Assembly (NCBI RefSeq): GCF_001942465.1
Contig: NZ_MKJY01000222.1
Coordinates: forward strand, 62,001 to 126,000
Direction of reading: 5' to 3'
From: Actinomadura sp. CNU-125
GTDB lineage: Bacteria > Actinomycetota > Actinomycetes > Streptosporangiales > Streptosporangiaceae
DNA: 64,000 bases
The translations under genes and the position numbers were made by a program. Positions 41,175 through 52,234 of the stretch are shown here, one piece after another; position 1 is the first letter of the stretch; every line of letters starts with the position of its first letter. The notes beneath the pieces were generated by a model. That model was not told the DNA's origin. It searched no databases and saw nothing but the letters and a program-made list of their open reading frames with translations.

Positions 41175-41281
41175 GCCGTGGTCCCTCCGGTGCAGGTGCC
41201 GATCAACGGAATCTGCACGACGGCGGCGTCCGACGGCACCGTGGTGTCTCGCTCAGTGGGAACCGGCGCCGGGAATCCTCT

Positions 41282-42107
41282 TCAGGACGGGCGTTCGTCG
41301 AGGCCGTCGCCGTAGCGTTCGTCGTGCTGTTTGCGGGGGGAGCAGACGGAGGCGGACGGGCAGGAGCAGCGGCGGGAGCCGACCTTCACGGTGACGCGGT
41401 CGCCGGGGACGTTGTAGCCGATGACCTGGCCCTCGCCCTCCGGGGTGTCGACGCGGGAGCCGAGCCGCGGCGCCTTCTCCTTGAACTCCATGTACAGCGG
41501 GTGCTCGTATTTCAGGCAGCACATGAGCGGCCGCAGGCACCGGCGATGCGGAGCGGGTTGACGGGGAGGTCCTGTTCCTTGGCCATGCGGACGGAGACGG
41601 GCTCGAAGTCCTTGAGGAAGGTGGCGCAGCACAGGTCTCGGCCGCAGGGGCCGATGCCGCCCTGCAGGCGGGCCTCGTCGCGGGGGCCGACCTGGCGGAG
41701 TTCGACGCGGGCCTGAGGGTGCGGGCGAGGTCGCGGACGAGCGCCCGGAAGTCGACGCGGTGCGGGGCGGTGAAGTAGATCTTGACGACGTTGTCGGCGT
41801 CGAGGAAGTCGACGCCGATGACCTTCATCGGGAGTTCGTGGCGGCGGATGAGGCGCTTGGCGACGGTGCGTCCCTCGGCGCGGCGGCGGCGGTTCGTCTC
41901 GTCGCGGGCGAGGTGCTCGTCGGTGGCGGGTCCGGCGCATTCGGGGAGGCCGTCGATGTCCTCGGAGACCCACTGCGGGGCCCACACGCATTCGGCGACC
42001 TCGGGGCCGGAGTCGGTGGGGACGAGCACCTTGTCGCCGACCTTGGGGCTGTGCGAGCCGGGATCGAGGTAGTAGAGGCGTCCGTACCGGGTGAAACTGA
42101 CTGCCAT
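41282..42107 (-). CDS. PSP1 C-terminal domain protein (YaaT-like), two frameshifts
   Basis: About 275 residues. N-terminal part SFTRYGRLYYLDPG...VLVPTDSGPEVAECVWAP; then after LARTLRP (near 41715) a missing base leads to RVELRQVGPRDEARLQGGIGPCGRDLCCATF, and after IAGACGR (near 41530) another leads to MCCLKYEHPLYMEFK. The Cys-rich motifs CGRDLCC and CGRxMCC are the PSP1/YaaT hallmark. In Bacillus YaaT belongs to the Y-complex that supports RNase Y; in actinomycetes it lies near holB and tmk, as here. Start ATG 42107. Confidence 0.87.
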
Positions 42108-42162
42108 CACCATGCCCACGGTTTCGCTCCGTTCGCCCGGTTCCGTGCGTCCACCTTAGGCG

Positions 42163-43166
42163 TCACCAGGCGACGTCGGCGAGGTCCTTCCCGGGGAGCG
42201 GGTCGCCGTCGCGGGTGTGGAGGCCCCGGCGAGGGCGATCAGCGCACCGTTTTCGGCGGGATCGAGGGCTGTGAGCTGGGATTGTCCCTGGGTCTGGTGT
42301 TCCCAGAGGGTTTGTTGTGGTTTGCCGGTGGAGGCGTAGGTCTGGATCGTGAGCCGCGTCTGCCGCACGGCGCCGGTGACGATCGTGGTGCCGTCCGGGC
42401 GCAGGATCGCGGTGCTCACGCCGGACGGCAGCTTCAGCAGGGCCTTGCTGTGCTTGAGGTCGGCGACGGGGGCGGCGGTGTCGATCGTCCGGACCTGGCT
42501 TTCGCGGGCGGCGGAACCGGTCCAGACGAACGCGAGGGTGTCGCCCGACCAGGAAGGGCTGCCGACGACGCCGGTCAGCGTGGTCGTCCACCGCTTGCGC
42601 GCGCCGGTGTCCAGGGCGAGGACGTCGACGCGGGCGCGGCCGCCGTCGAAGCTCACGTAGGCGAGGCGGTCGCCCTCCGGGGTCACGGCGAGCGCGGGCC
42701 GCAGGCGGGCGGACGGACGGGCGTCGGCCACCGGGATCGTCGCCTTCGGGATCGGGGCGAGCTCCTCGGGACGGCCGTCGTCGTCGAGGCGGAGGCGCTG
42801 GAACGTCGCCGTCCCGCCACCGGACGACGCGACGATGTACGTGCCGTCCGGGGCGGACTCGACGGACGTGAAGCGGCGGCCGGGCGGCGGCGCGACGGGC
42901 AGGGCGGTGTCGGCACCGGTGCCGGTGTCGCGGACGACCAGCGCGGAGCCGTCCGCGACGACGCCGACGGCGAAGCGCGGGGCGGTCTGCTCGGCGTCCG
43001 ACGCGGCCTTCGCGCTGCGGGCCTGCTCGGCGCCGTACCGCCGTTCGAGCACGTCGAAGCCGCCGCCGATGACCGCCACCAGGCCCGCGGCGACCGCGAT
43101 CGGGACGAGCCCGCGCAGCCATGAGCCCCGTGCCGGTTCCTCGCGCGTCTCGTGCCTGCCGTCCAT
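42163..43166 (-). CDS. Membrane-anchored beta-propeller-like protein, frameshifted
   Basis: About 334 residues. Short cytoplasmic Arg/Glu-rich leader, one membrane segment (LVPIAVAAGLVAVIGGGFDV), then WD40/TolB-like repeats: FTSVESAPDGTYIVASS, PALAVTPEGDRLAYVSFDGG, GSPSWSGDTLAFVWTGS, AILRPDGTTIVTGA. The last 20 residues are in another frame: near 42215 a G run lost one base, after which LHTRDGDPLPGKDLADVAW ends the protein. Such proteins occur widely in Streptosporangiales with no assigned role; binding outside the membrane is inferred. Confidence 0.78.
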
Positions 43167-43282
43167 GGGGGTGACCCGCACCTGCCTCTCCGCTCCGTAC
43201 GAACTTCTCGTTTCTATCTCATGTACCGGAGCGCAATACGCCGGGAATGCGGTGTTACCGCTTCGAGGCCGAACTTCGGCGT

Positions 43283-44140
43283 TCAGCCGAGGGCCGCGGC
43301 GGCGGCGCGGGCGGCGTCCAGCAGGGACGCCCGGTACGAGCCGCCGAACAGCGCCACGTGGACGAGCAGCGGGTGCAGCTGGTGCAGCGGGACGCGGGCG
43401 CGCCAGCCGTCCGCGAGCGGCGCGGCCTCGTCGTAGGCGGCGAGGATCCGGTCGAGCAGCGGGGTGCCGAACAGCGCCAGCATCGCCAGGTCGGTCTCGC
43501 GGTGCCCGCCGTGCGCGGCCGGGTCGATCAGCAGGGCGCGGTCGCCGGTCCACCGGACGTTCCCCGACCACAGGTCGCCGTGGATCCGGGCGGGCGGTTC
43601 GGACGGTCCGGCGAGCGCCTCGGCCGCGTCCATGATCCGCTCGACGAGCCGGACGTCGCCGTCCGTCAGGTGCGGGGCGGCGCGGCGGAGGAACGGGGCG
43701 AGGCGGCGTTCGGCGTACCAGCGGGGCCAGGCGCGGCGTCGGGCGTGTTGTCGAGGGGGAGGTCGGCGATGTACCCGTCCCACGGCGCCCCGAAGACGTC
43801 CGGACGGTCCGTGGTGTGCAGGGCGGCGAGGTCGCGGCCGAGGCGTTCGGCGGCGTCCGGGGCGGGCGGCGCGGACGGCAGCCACGGCAGGACGATCAGG
43901 TGTTCGTCGGACGCGACGACCTCGGGCACCGGGCCGGGGGCGAGCCACCGGAGCCCGGCCGCCTCCGCCGCGAACACCCCGGCGGACGGCGGCCCGGCGG
44001 CGACGGCGGGGCAGCGGCCTCACGAACACCTCGCGGCCGTCGCCGAGGGACGCGCGGTGCAGCGTCCACGCGTGGCTCGAACCGAGGTCGTGGACGCGCG
44101 CCACGTCCGTCCCGAGCAGGCGTTCGAGACGTGCGCGCAC
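43283..44140 (-). CDS. Fructosamine kinase family protein, frameshifted
   Basis: About 286 residues; kinase-like fold that phosphorylates ketosamines so that glycated amines are released. Visible: SSHAWTLHRASLGDGREVFV; in a second frame FAAEAAGLRWL...VVASDEHLIVLPWLP and LGRDLAALH; back in the first frame RIHGDLWSGNVRW (catalytic loop with Asp) and LIDPAAHGGHRETDLAML. Breaks lie near 44010 and 43735. GTG 44140 starts five bases after the phosphatase stop, so the genes are coupled. Confidence 0.85.
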   Translation of the reverse strand: MRARLERLLGTDVARVHDLGSSHAWTLHRASLGDGREVFVRPLPRRRRRAAVRRGVRGGGGRAPVARPRPGARGRRVRRTPDRPAVAAVRAARPGRRRTPRPRPRRPAHHGPSGRLRGAVGRVHRRPPPRQHARRRAWPRWYAERRLAPFLRRAAPHLTDGDVRLVERIMDAAEALAGPSEPPARIHGDLWSGNVRWTGDRALLIDPAAHGGHRETDLAMLALFGTPLLDRILAAYDEAAPLADGWRARVPLHQLHPLLVHVALFGGSYRASLLDAARAAAAALG

Positions 44141-44143
44141 CGG

Positions 44144-44623
44144 TCAGGCGGCCTTGAGCCCGGAGCGGATCTCGTCGAGCAGGCCGGGCAGCGCGGCCTC
44201 GACCTGTTCGAGGACGAGGTCGAAGTCGGCGCGGCCGCCGTAGTACGGGTCGGGGACGTCGAGGTCGCCGCGGGCGGCCGGGTCGAACTCGCGCAGCAGC
44301 CGGACCTTCGCGCGCGCCTCCTCGCTCGGCGCCATCGACCGGAGCGCCCGCGCGTGGCCCTCGTCGAGCGCGAGGATCAGGTCGTAGCGGGCGAACCAGA
44401 CGGGCTCGAACTGGCGGGCGGCGTGCGCCGAACGGTATCCGGCGCGCCGCAGCGCCGCGATCGTCCGGTCGTCGGCGGGGTCCCCGACGTGCCAGTTGCC
44501 CGTGCCGGAACTGTCGACCTCGACGTCCAGGCCCTCCTCCTCGACGTGGTGGCGCAGCACGGACTCCGCCATCGGGGACCGGCAGATGTTGCCCGTGCAG
44601 ACGAACGTCACTCGGTACGGCAT
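44144..44623 (-). CDS. Low-molecular-weight protein-tyrosine phosphatase
   Basis: 159 residues, intact. P-loop VCTGNICRSPMAE (C-x5-R-S) at the N-terminus and general-acid loop DPYYGG near the C-terminus. In actinomycetes these act on bacterial tyrosine kinases or host proteins (PtpA type). Directly upstream of the fructosamine kinase gene, as seen in other actinobacteria. Confidence 0.95.
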   Translation of the reverse strand: MPYRVTFVCTGNICRSPMAESVLRHHVEEEGLDVEVDSSGTGNWHVGDPADDRTIAALRRAGYRSAHAARQFEPVWFARYDLILALDEGHARALRSMAPSEEARAKVRLLREFDPAARGDLDVPDPYYGGRADFDLVLEQVEAALPGLLDEIRSGLKAA

Positions 44624-44642
44624 GCCCCCATGATGCCCGACG

Positions 44643-45265
44643 TCAGTCCTTGACCTCGATGGTCACCCTCTGGACGCCGGGGAGGTCCTGCACGATCCGC
44701 TGTACGGCGGCGGCGTTCTTCTCTTGGGCGGCATCGTTCGCCGCGGGCCGCAACCAGACGCGGTACCCGTCCGGAATGTCGCCCACCTCGCTGCTCTTCT
44801 CGAACTGGGGGAAGTCCTCGAAGCGCTTCTTGAACCTCTCGTACGCCTCCCGCTTCGTCTCGTACTCGACGCGCTCCACCCCTCGGATGGTCTCCACTCG
44901 CTTCTCGACCAGCATCCTCTGCCGCACCGTCGCAGGTCGCCCATCGCACGGTTCGCGGGTCGATGTGCGGATGCAGAAGTACACGTGGATCTGCGCCGCC
45001 GTCTGGGGCGGGGACGCGGACGGCGACGGCGCGGTCAGCGGTGCGGCGGTCCGGTCCGTCCCGTCCGTCCCGCCGAGGACGCCGCCCGCGAGGACGCCGC
45101 CGACGCCGCGGCGCCGAGCGCCCCGGCGGCCGCCATCGGGACGAACCGGCGGACCGTCCGGGCCCGGCGCGCCTCGGCGAACCTGGGCGGGGGGACGTCC
45201 CCGGGCTGCAGGGTCTCGGCCACTGCGTCCAGCGCGTCCTTGAGGCGCTCCTCGGTCCCGTTCAC
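44643..45265 (-). CDS. Single-span membrane protein with FtsX-ectodomain-like C-terminus, frameshifted
   Basis: Start GTG 45265 overlaps the SigE-family sigma gene stop. N-terminal 45 residues (ERLKDALDAVAETLQPGDVPPPRF) look like the cytoplasmic leader of proteins paired with SigE sigma factors. One membrane segment follows (FVPMAAAGALGAA...); a missing base near 45100 then leads to GVLAGGVLGGTDGTDRTAAPL and a Pro/Ser linker. The extracytoplasmic part, IHVYFCIRTSTREPCDG, VERVEYETKREAYERFKKRFED, GYRVWLRP and VQRIVQDLPGVQRV, closely resembles the FtsX extracellular domain, but there are no FtsX permease segments. About 207 residues. Function unknown; anti-sigma or signal-sensing role inferred from operon position. 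Confidence 0.8.
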
Positions 45266-45810
45266 TTGTCCTCCTCCAGGATCCGGCCGAGCGCCGCGAG
45301 CGCCCGGGACGTGGTCGACTTGACGGTGCCGAGGCTGACGCCCATCGCCTGCGCGATCTCGGCTTCGGACAGGTCGCCGTAGTAGCGCAGGACGAGCGCC
45401 TCGCGCTGGCGGCGCGGCAGCCGGTGCACCGCGGCGAGGACCTCCCGGCGGTCCTCGCCGATCATCGCCGCCGACTCGGCGGACCAGACCGGGGGCTGGT
45501 GGAGCGTGCGGAACGGCCGGCGGCGGCGCCGCACCGCCGTCCGCGACCGGTTGAGGACGGCGGACCGGACGTAGGTCAGCGCCTTGTCGCGGTCGCGCAG
45601 CCGCGGCCAGGCCGCGTAGAGGCCCGCGAAGGCGTCCTGGACGACGTCCTCGGCGGTGCCGCGGTCCCCGACCATGATCAGGGCGAGGCGGGTCAGCCCG
45701 AGCGCGTGCCCCCGGTACAGCTCGGTGACCGCGGCGGACGCGTCCGTTTCGTCGGCCGTGTCCGCCCGTGTGCTCGCCCGTGGCTCGGCGAGCGCCGTGT
45801 CAGCGTTCAT
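45262..45810 (-). CDS. SigE-family RNA polymerase sigma factor (ECF)
   Basis: 182 residues. Region 2: ALIMVGDRGTAEDVVQDAFAGLYAAW; region 4: LPRRQREALVLRYYGDLSEAEIAQAMGVSLGTVKSTTSRALAALG (motifs shown piecewise: LVLRYYGDL, AEIAQAMGVSLGTVKS). ATG 45810 overlaps the holB stop by four bases and its stop overlaps the FtsX-like membrane gene, so all three are coupled. No classical zinc anti-sigma factor is present; the downstream membrane protein is the best candidate for controlling it. Confidence 0.92.
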   Translation of the reverse strand: MNADTALAEPRASTRADTADETDASAAVTELYRGHALGLTRLALIMVGDRGTAEDVVQDAFAGLYAAWPRLRDRDKALTYVRSAVLNRSRTAVRRRRRPFRTLHQPPVWSAESAAMIGEDRREVLAAVHRLPRRQREALVLRYYGDLSEAEIAQAMGVSLGTVKSTTSRALAALGRILEEDK

Positions 45811-47034
45811 GTCCCAGAGACACCGCGGGCCCCTTCGGGTTGCTCGCGCCCGGCGATTTCCCGCCCGGCGCCGCCGCGCGACCGGCCGCGCCGGGCGCAG
45901 CCGGTGCGGAGCGCCATGGTGAGGGCCTCGACGGCCAGGAGCGGGTTGACGTTCGCGTCGAGGCGTTCCCGGCACTCCATGATCGCGTCGAGGCGCCGGA
46001 GGGTGCCCTCGGGACGGGTCTCGGCGGCGGCCGTCCGCAGCTCGGGGCCCAGCTCGGTGTTGACGAGCTCGCCGCCCGAGCCGAACTGGAGGGTGAGGAC
46101 GTCCCGGTAGTAGGACGCGAGGTCGAGCAGCGTGCGGTCCAGCGAGTCCCGTTTCACCCGGGTCGCCCGGGATTTCTGCCGGTCTTCGAGTTCCTTGAGC
46201 GCGCCGGCGGTGCCGCGCGGCATCCGGCCCTTCGCGCTCTCCCCGAGGGCCTGCCGCAGCTCGGCGGTCTCCTGCGCGTTCAGCTCCTCGGTCGTCGCCT
46301 TCGCCTCCGCCTCGGCGGCCTTGACCAGCGCGTCCGCCGCCATCGCGGCCGGGCCGACGGACGTCAGGCGGCGCGGCACGGCGAGCACCTGCGCGCGGCG
46401 CGCCGCGCGTCCGGGTCGGGCGGCGAGGCGCCGCGCGCGGCCGATGTGCCCCTGCGCGGCGCGCGCGACGATGTCGGCCGTCTCGCGGTCCACGCCGTCG
46501 CGCTGGACGAGCACGTCCGCGACCGCGCCGATCGGCGGCGTCCGCAGCGTCACCAGCCGGCAGCGGGACCGGATGGTGATCAGCAGGTCGTCCGGGGCGG
46601 GCGTGCACAGCAGCCACAGCGTGCGCGGCGGCGGCTCCTCGATCGCCTTGAGCAGCGCGTTCGCGGCGCCTCGGTGGCCCGGTCGGCGTCCTCGAACAGG
46701 ACGATCTGCCAGCGGCCCACGCTCGGCGACGACCCCGCCCGCAGCACCAGCGCCCGCGTCTCCTTGATCCCGTACGACAGGCCCTGCGGCCGGACGACCT
46801 CGAGATCGGCGTGCGTGCCCTGCAAGACCTGGTGGCACGCCGCGCAGTGCCCGCAGCCGCGCGGGATCTCGGTGCACTGCAGCGCCGCCGCGACGCCCGC
46901 GCCGCCGCGGACCGTCCGGAACCGGGCGGGCCGGTGAACAGCCACGCGTGCGCCACGCCGCCGGAGCCGTCCGCGGCACCGGACAGCTGCTCGACGACCG
47001 GATCCTGGCCCACCAGGTCGTTCCAGACGCTCAT
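45807..47034 (-). CDS. holB: DNA polymerase III subunit delta', two frameshifts
   Basis: Clamp-loader subunit, about 409 residues after repair. First frame: MSVWNDLVGQDPVVEQL...AWLFTGPPGSGRSAAA (degenerate P-loop normal for delta'). Second frame from about 46920: CTEIPRGCGHCAACHQVLQGTHADL with zinc-binding Cys, and QIVLFEDADR. Third frame from about 46665: ANALLKAIEEPPPRTLWLLC and SRCRLVTLRTPP. Both breaks are single-base deletions in G/C runs. Standard neighbourhood between tmk and a sigma factor gene. Confidence 0.92.
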
Positions 47035-47062
47035 GGCGTCAAGGCTACGGGCCCGGCGGGGC

Positions 47063-49215
47063 TCAAACGTCCCTGATCGCGGGGAAGGTGTGCGTCGCGT
47101 CCTCGGTGCCGAGCGGGATCGGGTCGGGCAGGATCTCGCGGATGCGGTACTGGATCTCGCGGCTCAGCTCGGCCTGCGGACGGGACGCGTCGAGCACGAG
47201 GTAGCGGTCCGGTTCGGCGTCGGCGAGCGCCCGGAAGCCGCCGCGGACCCGCTCGTGGAAGTCCTGCGGCTCGGACTCGATGCGGTCGGCGGGCGCCGAC
47301 AGCCGGTTCAGGCCGGTGCGCGGCGGCACCTCCAGCAGGACGGTCAGGTCCGGGACGAGCCCGCCGGTGGCCCACTCGTTGACGCGGGCGATCTCGTCGA
47401 CCGGCTGCTCCCGCCCGAACCCCTGGTAGGCGAGGGACGAGTCGATGTACCGGTCGCTGACGACGATCGCGCCGCGCTCCAGCGCGGGGGCGATCACGTT
47501 CGTGACGTGGTCGGCGCGGTCGGCGGCGTACAGCAGGCTCTCGGCGCGGATCGACAGGCCGGTCGTCTCGCGGTCCAGCAGCATCGCGCGCAGCCGCATG
47601 CCGATCTTGGTGGCGCCCGGTTCCTGGGTGGTGACGACGTCGTAGCCGTGGTCGCGCAGCCAGATCGCGGCGAGCCGGGCCTGGGTGGTCTTCCCGGCGC
47701 CCTCGCCGCCCTCGAACGCGATGAACACGCCGCGGTTGCGGACGGTCGCCGCGGGCTGTTCCGGCTCGACCGGTTCCTCGCCCGGCGGGACGTACACCTC
47801 GCCGCGCAGCGCGGCCCGCAGGTCCGGGACGAGCGGGACGCCGCGCCGGTCGTCCGCCCGGCGGTACGCCAGCAGGCCCGCGAGGAGCGCGACGACGGCC
47901 GCGATCAGCAGCGCCGCGCCCGTCCCGGCGAGGTCGTAGACGCCGCCGCCGAGGTCGATGCGGGTGTCGCCGAGCGCCCCGGCCAGCGGCGGGACGGCCG
48001 CGACCGCGACCAACGCGGTGACGAGCGCGACCGCGCGCGGGTACGCGGGGCTCGGCGCCTCGACGGCCTCTTCGGCCTCTTCGTCATCGGCGGGCGGCGG
48101 CGCCAGGACGGACGTGCCGCACGCCCACGCGGCGCCCGCCGCGACGCCCACGAACGCGGTCGCGAACACCGCGACCGGGAGGTTGGCGACCAGCGCGGTC
48201 ACGATCAGCGCGAGGCCGAGCTCGCGACGACCGCGAGGCCCAGCAGCCGGCGGCGGCTGAACGGGCCGAGGACGCGCGGGCCGAGGAAGATCCCGAAGCC
48301 GAGCCCGGCGGTCAGCGCGAGCAGGACGGCGCCGTACCCGGCGTCGCCGCCGCCGAGACCGGCCGCGTGCAGCCGGGCCGCGCCGACGACCGCACCGGCG
48401 GCCAGGGCGGCGCCGGTGGTCGCGGCGCCGAGGCCGTGCGGCGCGCCCGTCCGTCCGCCGCGCCGCCCCGGAAGCATCAGCGCGAGCGGGGACGGGGACG
48501 TGCACGGGCTCGGCGGCGCGGGACGCCTTGGAGCAGGCGCGACGGCGACGGCCGCGAGCAGGACACCGCGGCGTCACGTACAGGACGAGGTCGGTGCGCT
48601 CGCCGGTGCCGTCGAAGATCCCCGCGCCGATGAGCGCGAGGACGGTGAACAGCGCGGCGGCGACCGGGCCCGCGACGACACCGTGCGCAGGGCCGAACGG
48701 CGCGCGGCGGCCCGCAGCCCGCTCGTCCCGCCGTCCGGGCCGTCCGGTCCGTCGTCCGGCAGGCCGTCCGGGACGAGCGCGGGCGGCGACGCGAGCGCGA
48801 CCGGCGTCCACACGGCGCCCAGCAGGCCCACGAGGAACGCGGCGGCGAGCGTCCAGGGGAGCATGTCGAGCAGCGGCACGGTCAGGACGATCACGAACCG
48901 CAGCGCGTCCGCCGCGAGCAGCACGACGCGGCGGTCGACGCGGGCGGCGAGCAGGCCCGCGAGCGGCGCGAGGAGCACCGCCGGGAGCAGCAGCAGCCCG
49001 AGGACGCAGCCGACGGCCTGCGCGCGCGCGGCGACGTCCTCGCCCTGGGTCAGCGCGACGGCCGAAGCCGTCAGGGCGGGCACGGTGAGCCATTGCCCGG
49101 CGGCGGACAGCGACAGTGCCGGCCTGAGCCGCCGGTACGCCCTTGGCTCCGGGAGCGACGAAACGCCCGGCTGCGGCGCGGCGGGGTACGGCCGGGTGGC
49201 GTCCGTTCTGGTCAT
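47063..49215 (-). CDS. tmk: MFS-like membrane domain fused to dTMP kinase, several frameshifts
   Basis: About 717 residues. From ATG 49215 an MFS-like half (LSLSAAGQWLTVPALTASAVAL..., DRRVVLLAADALRF, several membrane segments) leads into a complete thymidylate kinase: FIAFEGGEGAGKTTQARLA, EPGATKIG, DRYIDSSLAYQGFGREQP and LIRxx-lid region replaced by LNRLSAPADRIE. The membrane part crosses at least three frame breaks (about 48690, 48570, 48215); the kinase itself is intact. Streptomyces coelicolor carries the same fusion between topA and holB, so the fusion is genuine. Why dTTP synthesis is tethered to a transporter-like domain is unknown. Confidence 0.87.
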
Positions 49216-49243
49216 GTCCGTCAGAGTATCGGCGTCCTTGTCG

Positions 49244-51984
49244 CTATGACCCCGACTTCGTCGAGGACTTCGTGGACGACTTCGCGGCGGGCTTCGCGGA
49301 CGACTTCGCGGGCGCCCGCTTCCGCGGCGCGGGCTTCTTCTTCCCGCCCCCCGCGGCGACCTTCTCACGGCGCTCCGCGAGCAGCTCGGCGGCGCGCTGG
49401 ATGGTGATCGACTCGACCTCGTCGCCCTTGCGCAGGCTCGCGTTCGTCTCGCCGTCGGTCACGTACGGGCCGAACCGGCCCTCCTTGACCACCACCGGCT
49501 TGTCGCTCGCCGGGTCCTTGCCCAGCTCGCGCAGCGGCGGCGCGGCGGCGGCCCGGCGGCCCCGCTGCTTCGGCTGCGCGAACAGCTCCTTCGCCTGCTC
49601 AAGGGTGACGGTGAAGAGTTCGTCCTCCGCCCCAAGGGAACGGCTGTCGGTGCCCTTCTTGATGTACGGACCGAACCGTCCGTTCTGGGCCGTGACCGGT
49701 TCGCCGTCCAGTTCACCGACCGTCCTGGGCAGAGACAGAAGCTTCAGGGCGTCGTCCAAGGTGACGGTGTCGAGCGACATCGACTTGAACAACGAACCCG
49801 TCCGCGCCTTGGGCTCGTCCGCCTTCTTGGTGCGCTTCTTCTTCTCGCCTTCCGCGGGTGCGGGCGACTCTGGCAGCACCTCGGTGACGTACGGGCCGAA
49901 CCGTCCGCTCTTGGCCACGATCGTGTGCCCGGTCTCTGGGTCGACGCCCAGTTCCCGGTCACCGCTCGGCTGCGCGAACAGCTCTTCCGCCTTCTCGGCG
50001 GTCAGCTCGTCCGGCGCGATGTCCTCGGGGATGTTGACCCGGTTGCCGTCCCTGTCCAGATATGGCCCGTAACGCCCGACCCGGATCATGATGTCGGTGC
50101 CCTTGAGCGGGAACGAACTGATCCCCTTGGCGTCGATGTCGCCGCTCTCGCCCACCAGCTCCTTCAGGCCCTCGGCGCCGTTGTCGCCGAAGTAGAACCG
50201 GTTCAGCCACGGGACGCGCTGGGCGTTCCCGTTCGCGATCTCGTCGAGACCGTCCTCCATGTGGGCGGTGAAGTCGTAGTCGACCAGGTTCCCGAAGTGC
50301 TGCTCCAGCAGGTTCACCACGCGAACGCCAGGAACGACGGGACGAGCGCGGTGCCCTTCTTGAACACGTAGCCGCGGTCGAGGATCGTCCCGATGATCGA
50401 CGCGTACGTCGACGGGCGACCGATCTCCCGCTCCTCCAGCTCCTTGACCAGCGACGCCTCGGTGTAGCGGGCGGGCGGACGCGTCGAATGCCCCTCGGCC
50501 TCGACGTCCCGTCCGCTCAGCCGGTCGCCCTCGGCCAGGTTCGGCAGCCGCCGCTCCTGGTCGTCCCGGTCGGTCGACGGGTCGTCGGCGCTCTCCACGT
50601 ACGCCTTCAGGAACCCGTGGAACGTGATCGTCTTGCCGGTCGCGCCGAACTCGGCCGTCTCGCCCCGCGTCGACTCCCCGGTCACCCGGATCGACACCGA
50701 CTGCCCGGCCGCGTCCTTCATCTGGCTCGCGATCGTCCGCTTCCAGATCAGCTCGTACAGCCGGAACTGGTCGCCCGAAAGGCCCGTCTCACCCGGCGTC
50801 CGGAACGTGTCGCCCGCCGGACGGATCGCCTCGTGCGCCTCCTGCGCGTTCTTCACCTTCGACTGGTAGACGCGCGGCTTGTCCGGCACGTACTCCCCGC
50901 CGAACAGCGACGCCGCCTGCCGCCGCGCCGCCGTGATCGCCGTCTCCGACAGCGTGATCGAGTCGGTTCGCATGTAGGTAATGAAGCCGTTCTCGTACAG
51001 CTTCTGCGCCACCGACATCGCGTACTTCGCGGAGAAGCCCAGCTTCCGGCTGGCCTCCTGCTGCATCGTCGTCGTACGGAACGGCGGGTACGGCTTGCGC
51101 GTGTACGGCTTGCGCTCGACCGACTTGACCTCGTACGGACGTTCGCGAAGCCGTTCGGCCAGCGCGCGCGCGGCGTCCTCGTCCAGATGCAGGGCATCGC
51201 GGGTCTTGAGCGTGCCGTCCGACGCGAAGTCGCGGCCCTGCGCGACGCGCTTGCCGTCCACCGACACCAGCCCGGCCTTGAACGACGTGGGCTCCTCGTC
51301 CTTGCCCGTGTCGAACCGCGCCGAGATGTCCCAGTAGTGCGCGGGGACGAACGCGATGCGCTCCCGCTCGCGCTCCACCACCAGCCGCGTCGCCACCGAC
51401 TGCACCCGGCCCGCCGACAGCTTCGGCATGACCTTCTTCCACAGGACCGGGCTGACCTCGTAGCCGTACAGCCGGTCGAGGATCCGCCGCGTCTCCTGCG
51501 CGTCCACGAGCCGCAGGTTCAGCGTGCGCGGATTCGCCGCCGCCTGCCGGATCGCGTCCTTGGTGATCTCGTTGAAGACCATCCGGTGGACCGGCACCTT
51601 CGGCTTCAGGACCTCCTGGAGGTGCCAGGCGATCGCCTCGCCCTCCCGGTCCTCGTCCGTCGCGAGGAACAGCTCGTCCGCCTCGGCCAGCAGCTTCTTG
51701 AGCTTCTGCACCTGCTGCCGCTTGTCGGTGTTGACGACGTACAGCGGCTCGAACTCGTGCTCGACGTTCACGCCGAGCTTCGCCCACGGCTCGCCCTTGT
51801 ACTTGGCCGGCACCTCCGAGGCGCTCCCGGGGAGGTCCCGGATATGGCCGATACTGGACTCCACGATGTAGCCACGGCCGAGGTAGCCCGCGATCGTCTT
51901 CGCCTTCGCGGGCGATTCGACGATCACCAGGCGGGTCCCGGCCCCGTTCTGGCCACTCTTCGCAGTGCCGTTCTTGGCTGGCAC
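49244..51984 (-). CDS. topA: DNA topoisomerase I, frameshifted
   Basis: Type IA topoisomerase relaxing negative supercoils, about 913 residues. Toprim domain: RLVIVESPAKAKTIAGYLG and FLATDEDREGEAIAWH; active site FITYMRTDS with the catalytic Tyr; GRPSTYASIIGTIL. Near 50325 one G is missing in 'gcgtggtgaac', which should read F-A-V-V-N, joining SFLAFA to VVNLLEQHFG. The C-terminal half has the repeated GRFGPYV/GRYGPYL modules typical of actinobacterial TopA in place of zinc fingers, and a Lys/Ser/Ala-rich DNA-binding tail. Confidence 0.95.
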
Positions 51985-52220
51985 AGTCGCTCCAACCTCG
52001 CTGTCCTGGTCTTGCTCAGGGTTTTCCTACACAGGCTTCCTACAACGTCACGTGACGGCGCGTTCATGCCCGCGGGTTCCCGCCACCGATCCGATGAGCC
52101 CGCCCCGTCCGTCCCGGACGGCGCAATTCCCACCGCCGCGCCTCCGACAGGATGACATGCCGACGCCGCCCGCGCGGACCGGGTCGCCACCGTAGAACAG
52201 CGGAACCCTGCCGGACCAAG

Positions 52221-52234
52221 TAATAATGGTGGCA
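52221..52234 (+). promoter_or_regulatory. -10 region of the DUF5703 gene
   Basis: TAATAAT (52221-52227), rare in this GC-rich DNA, ends seven bases before ATG 52235, suggesting a leaderless transcript starting at or near that ATG. The 240-bp gap upstream to topA otherwise shows nothing I can support. Confidence 0.5.
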
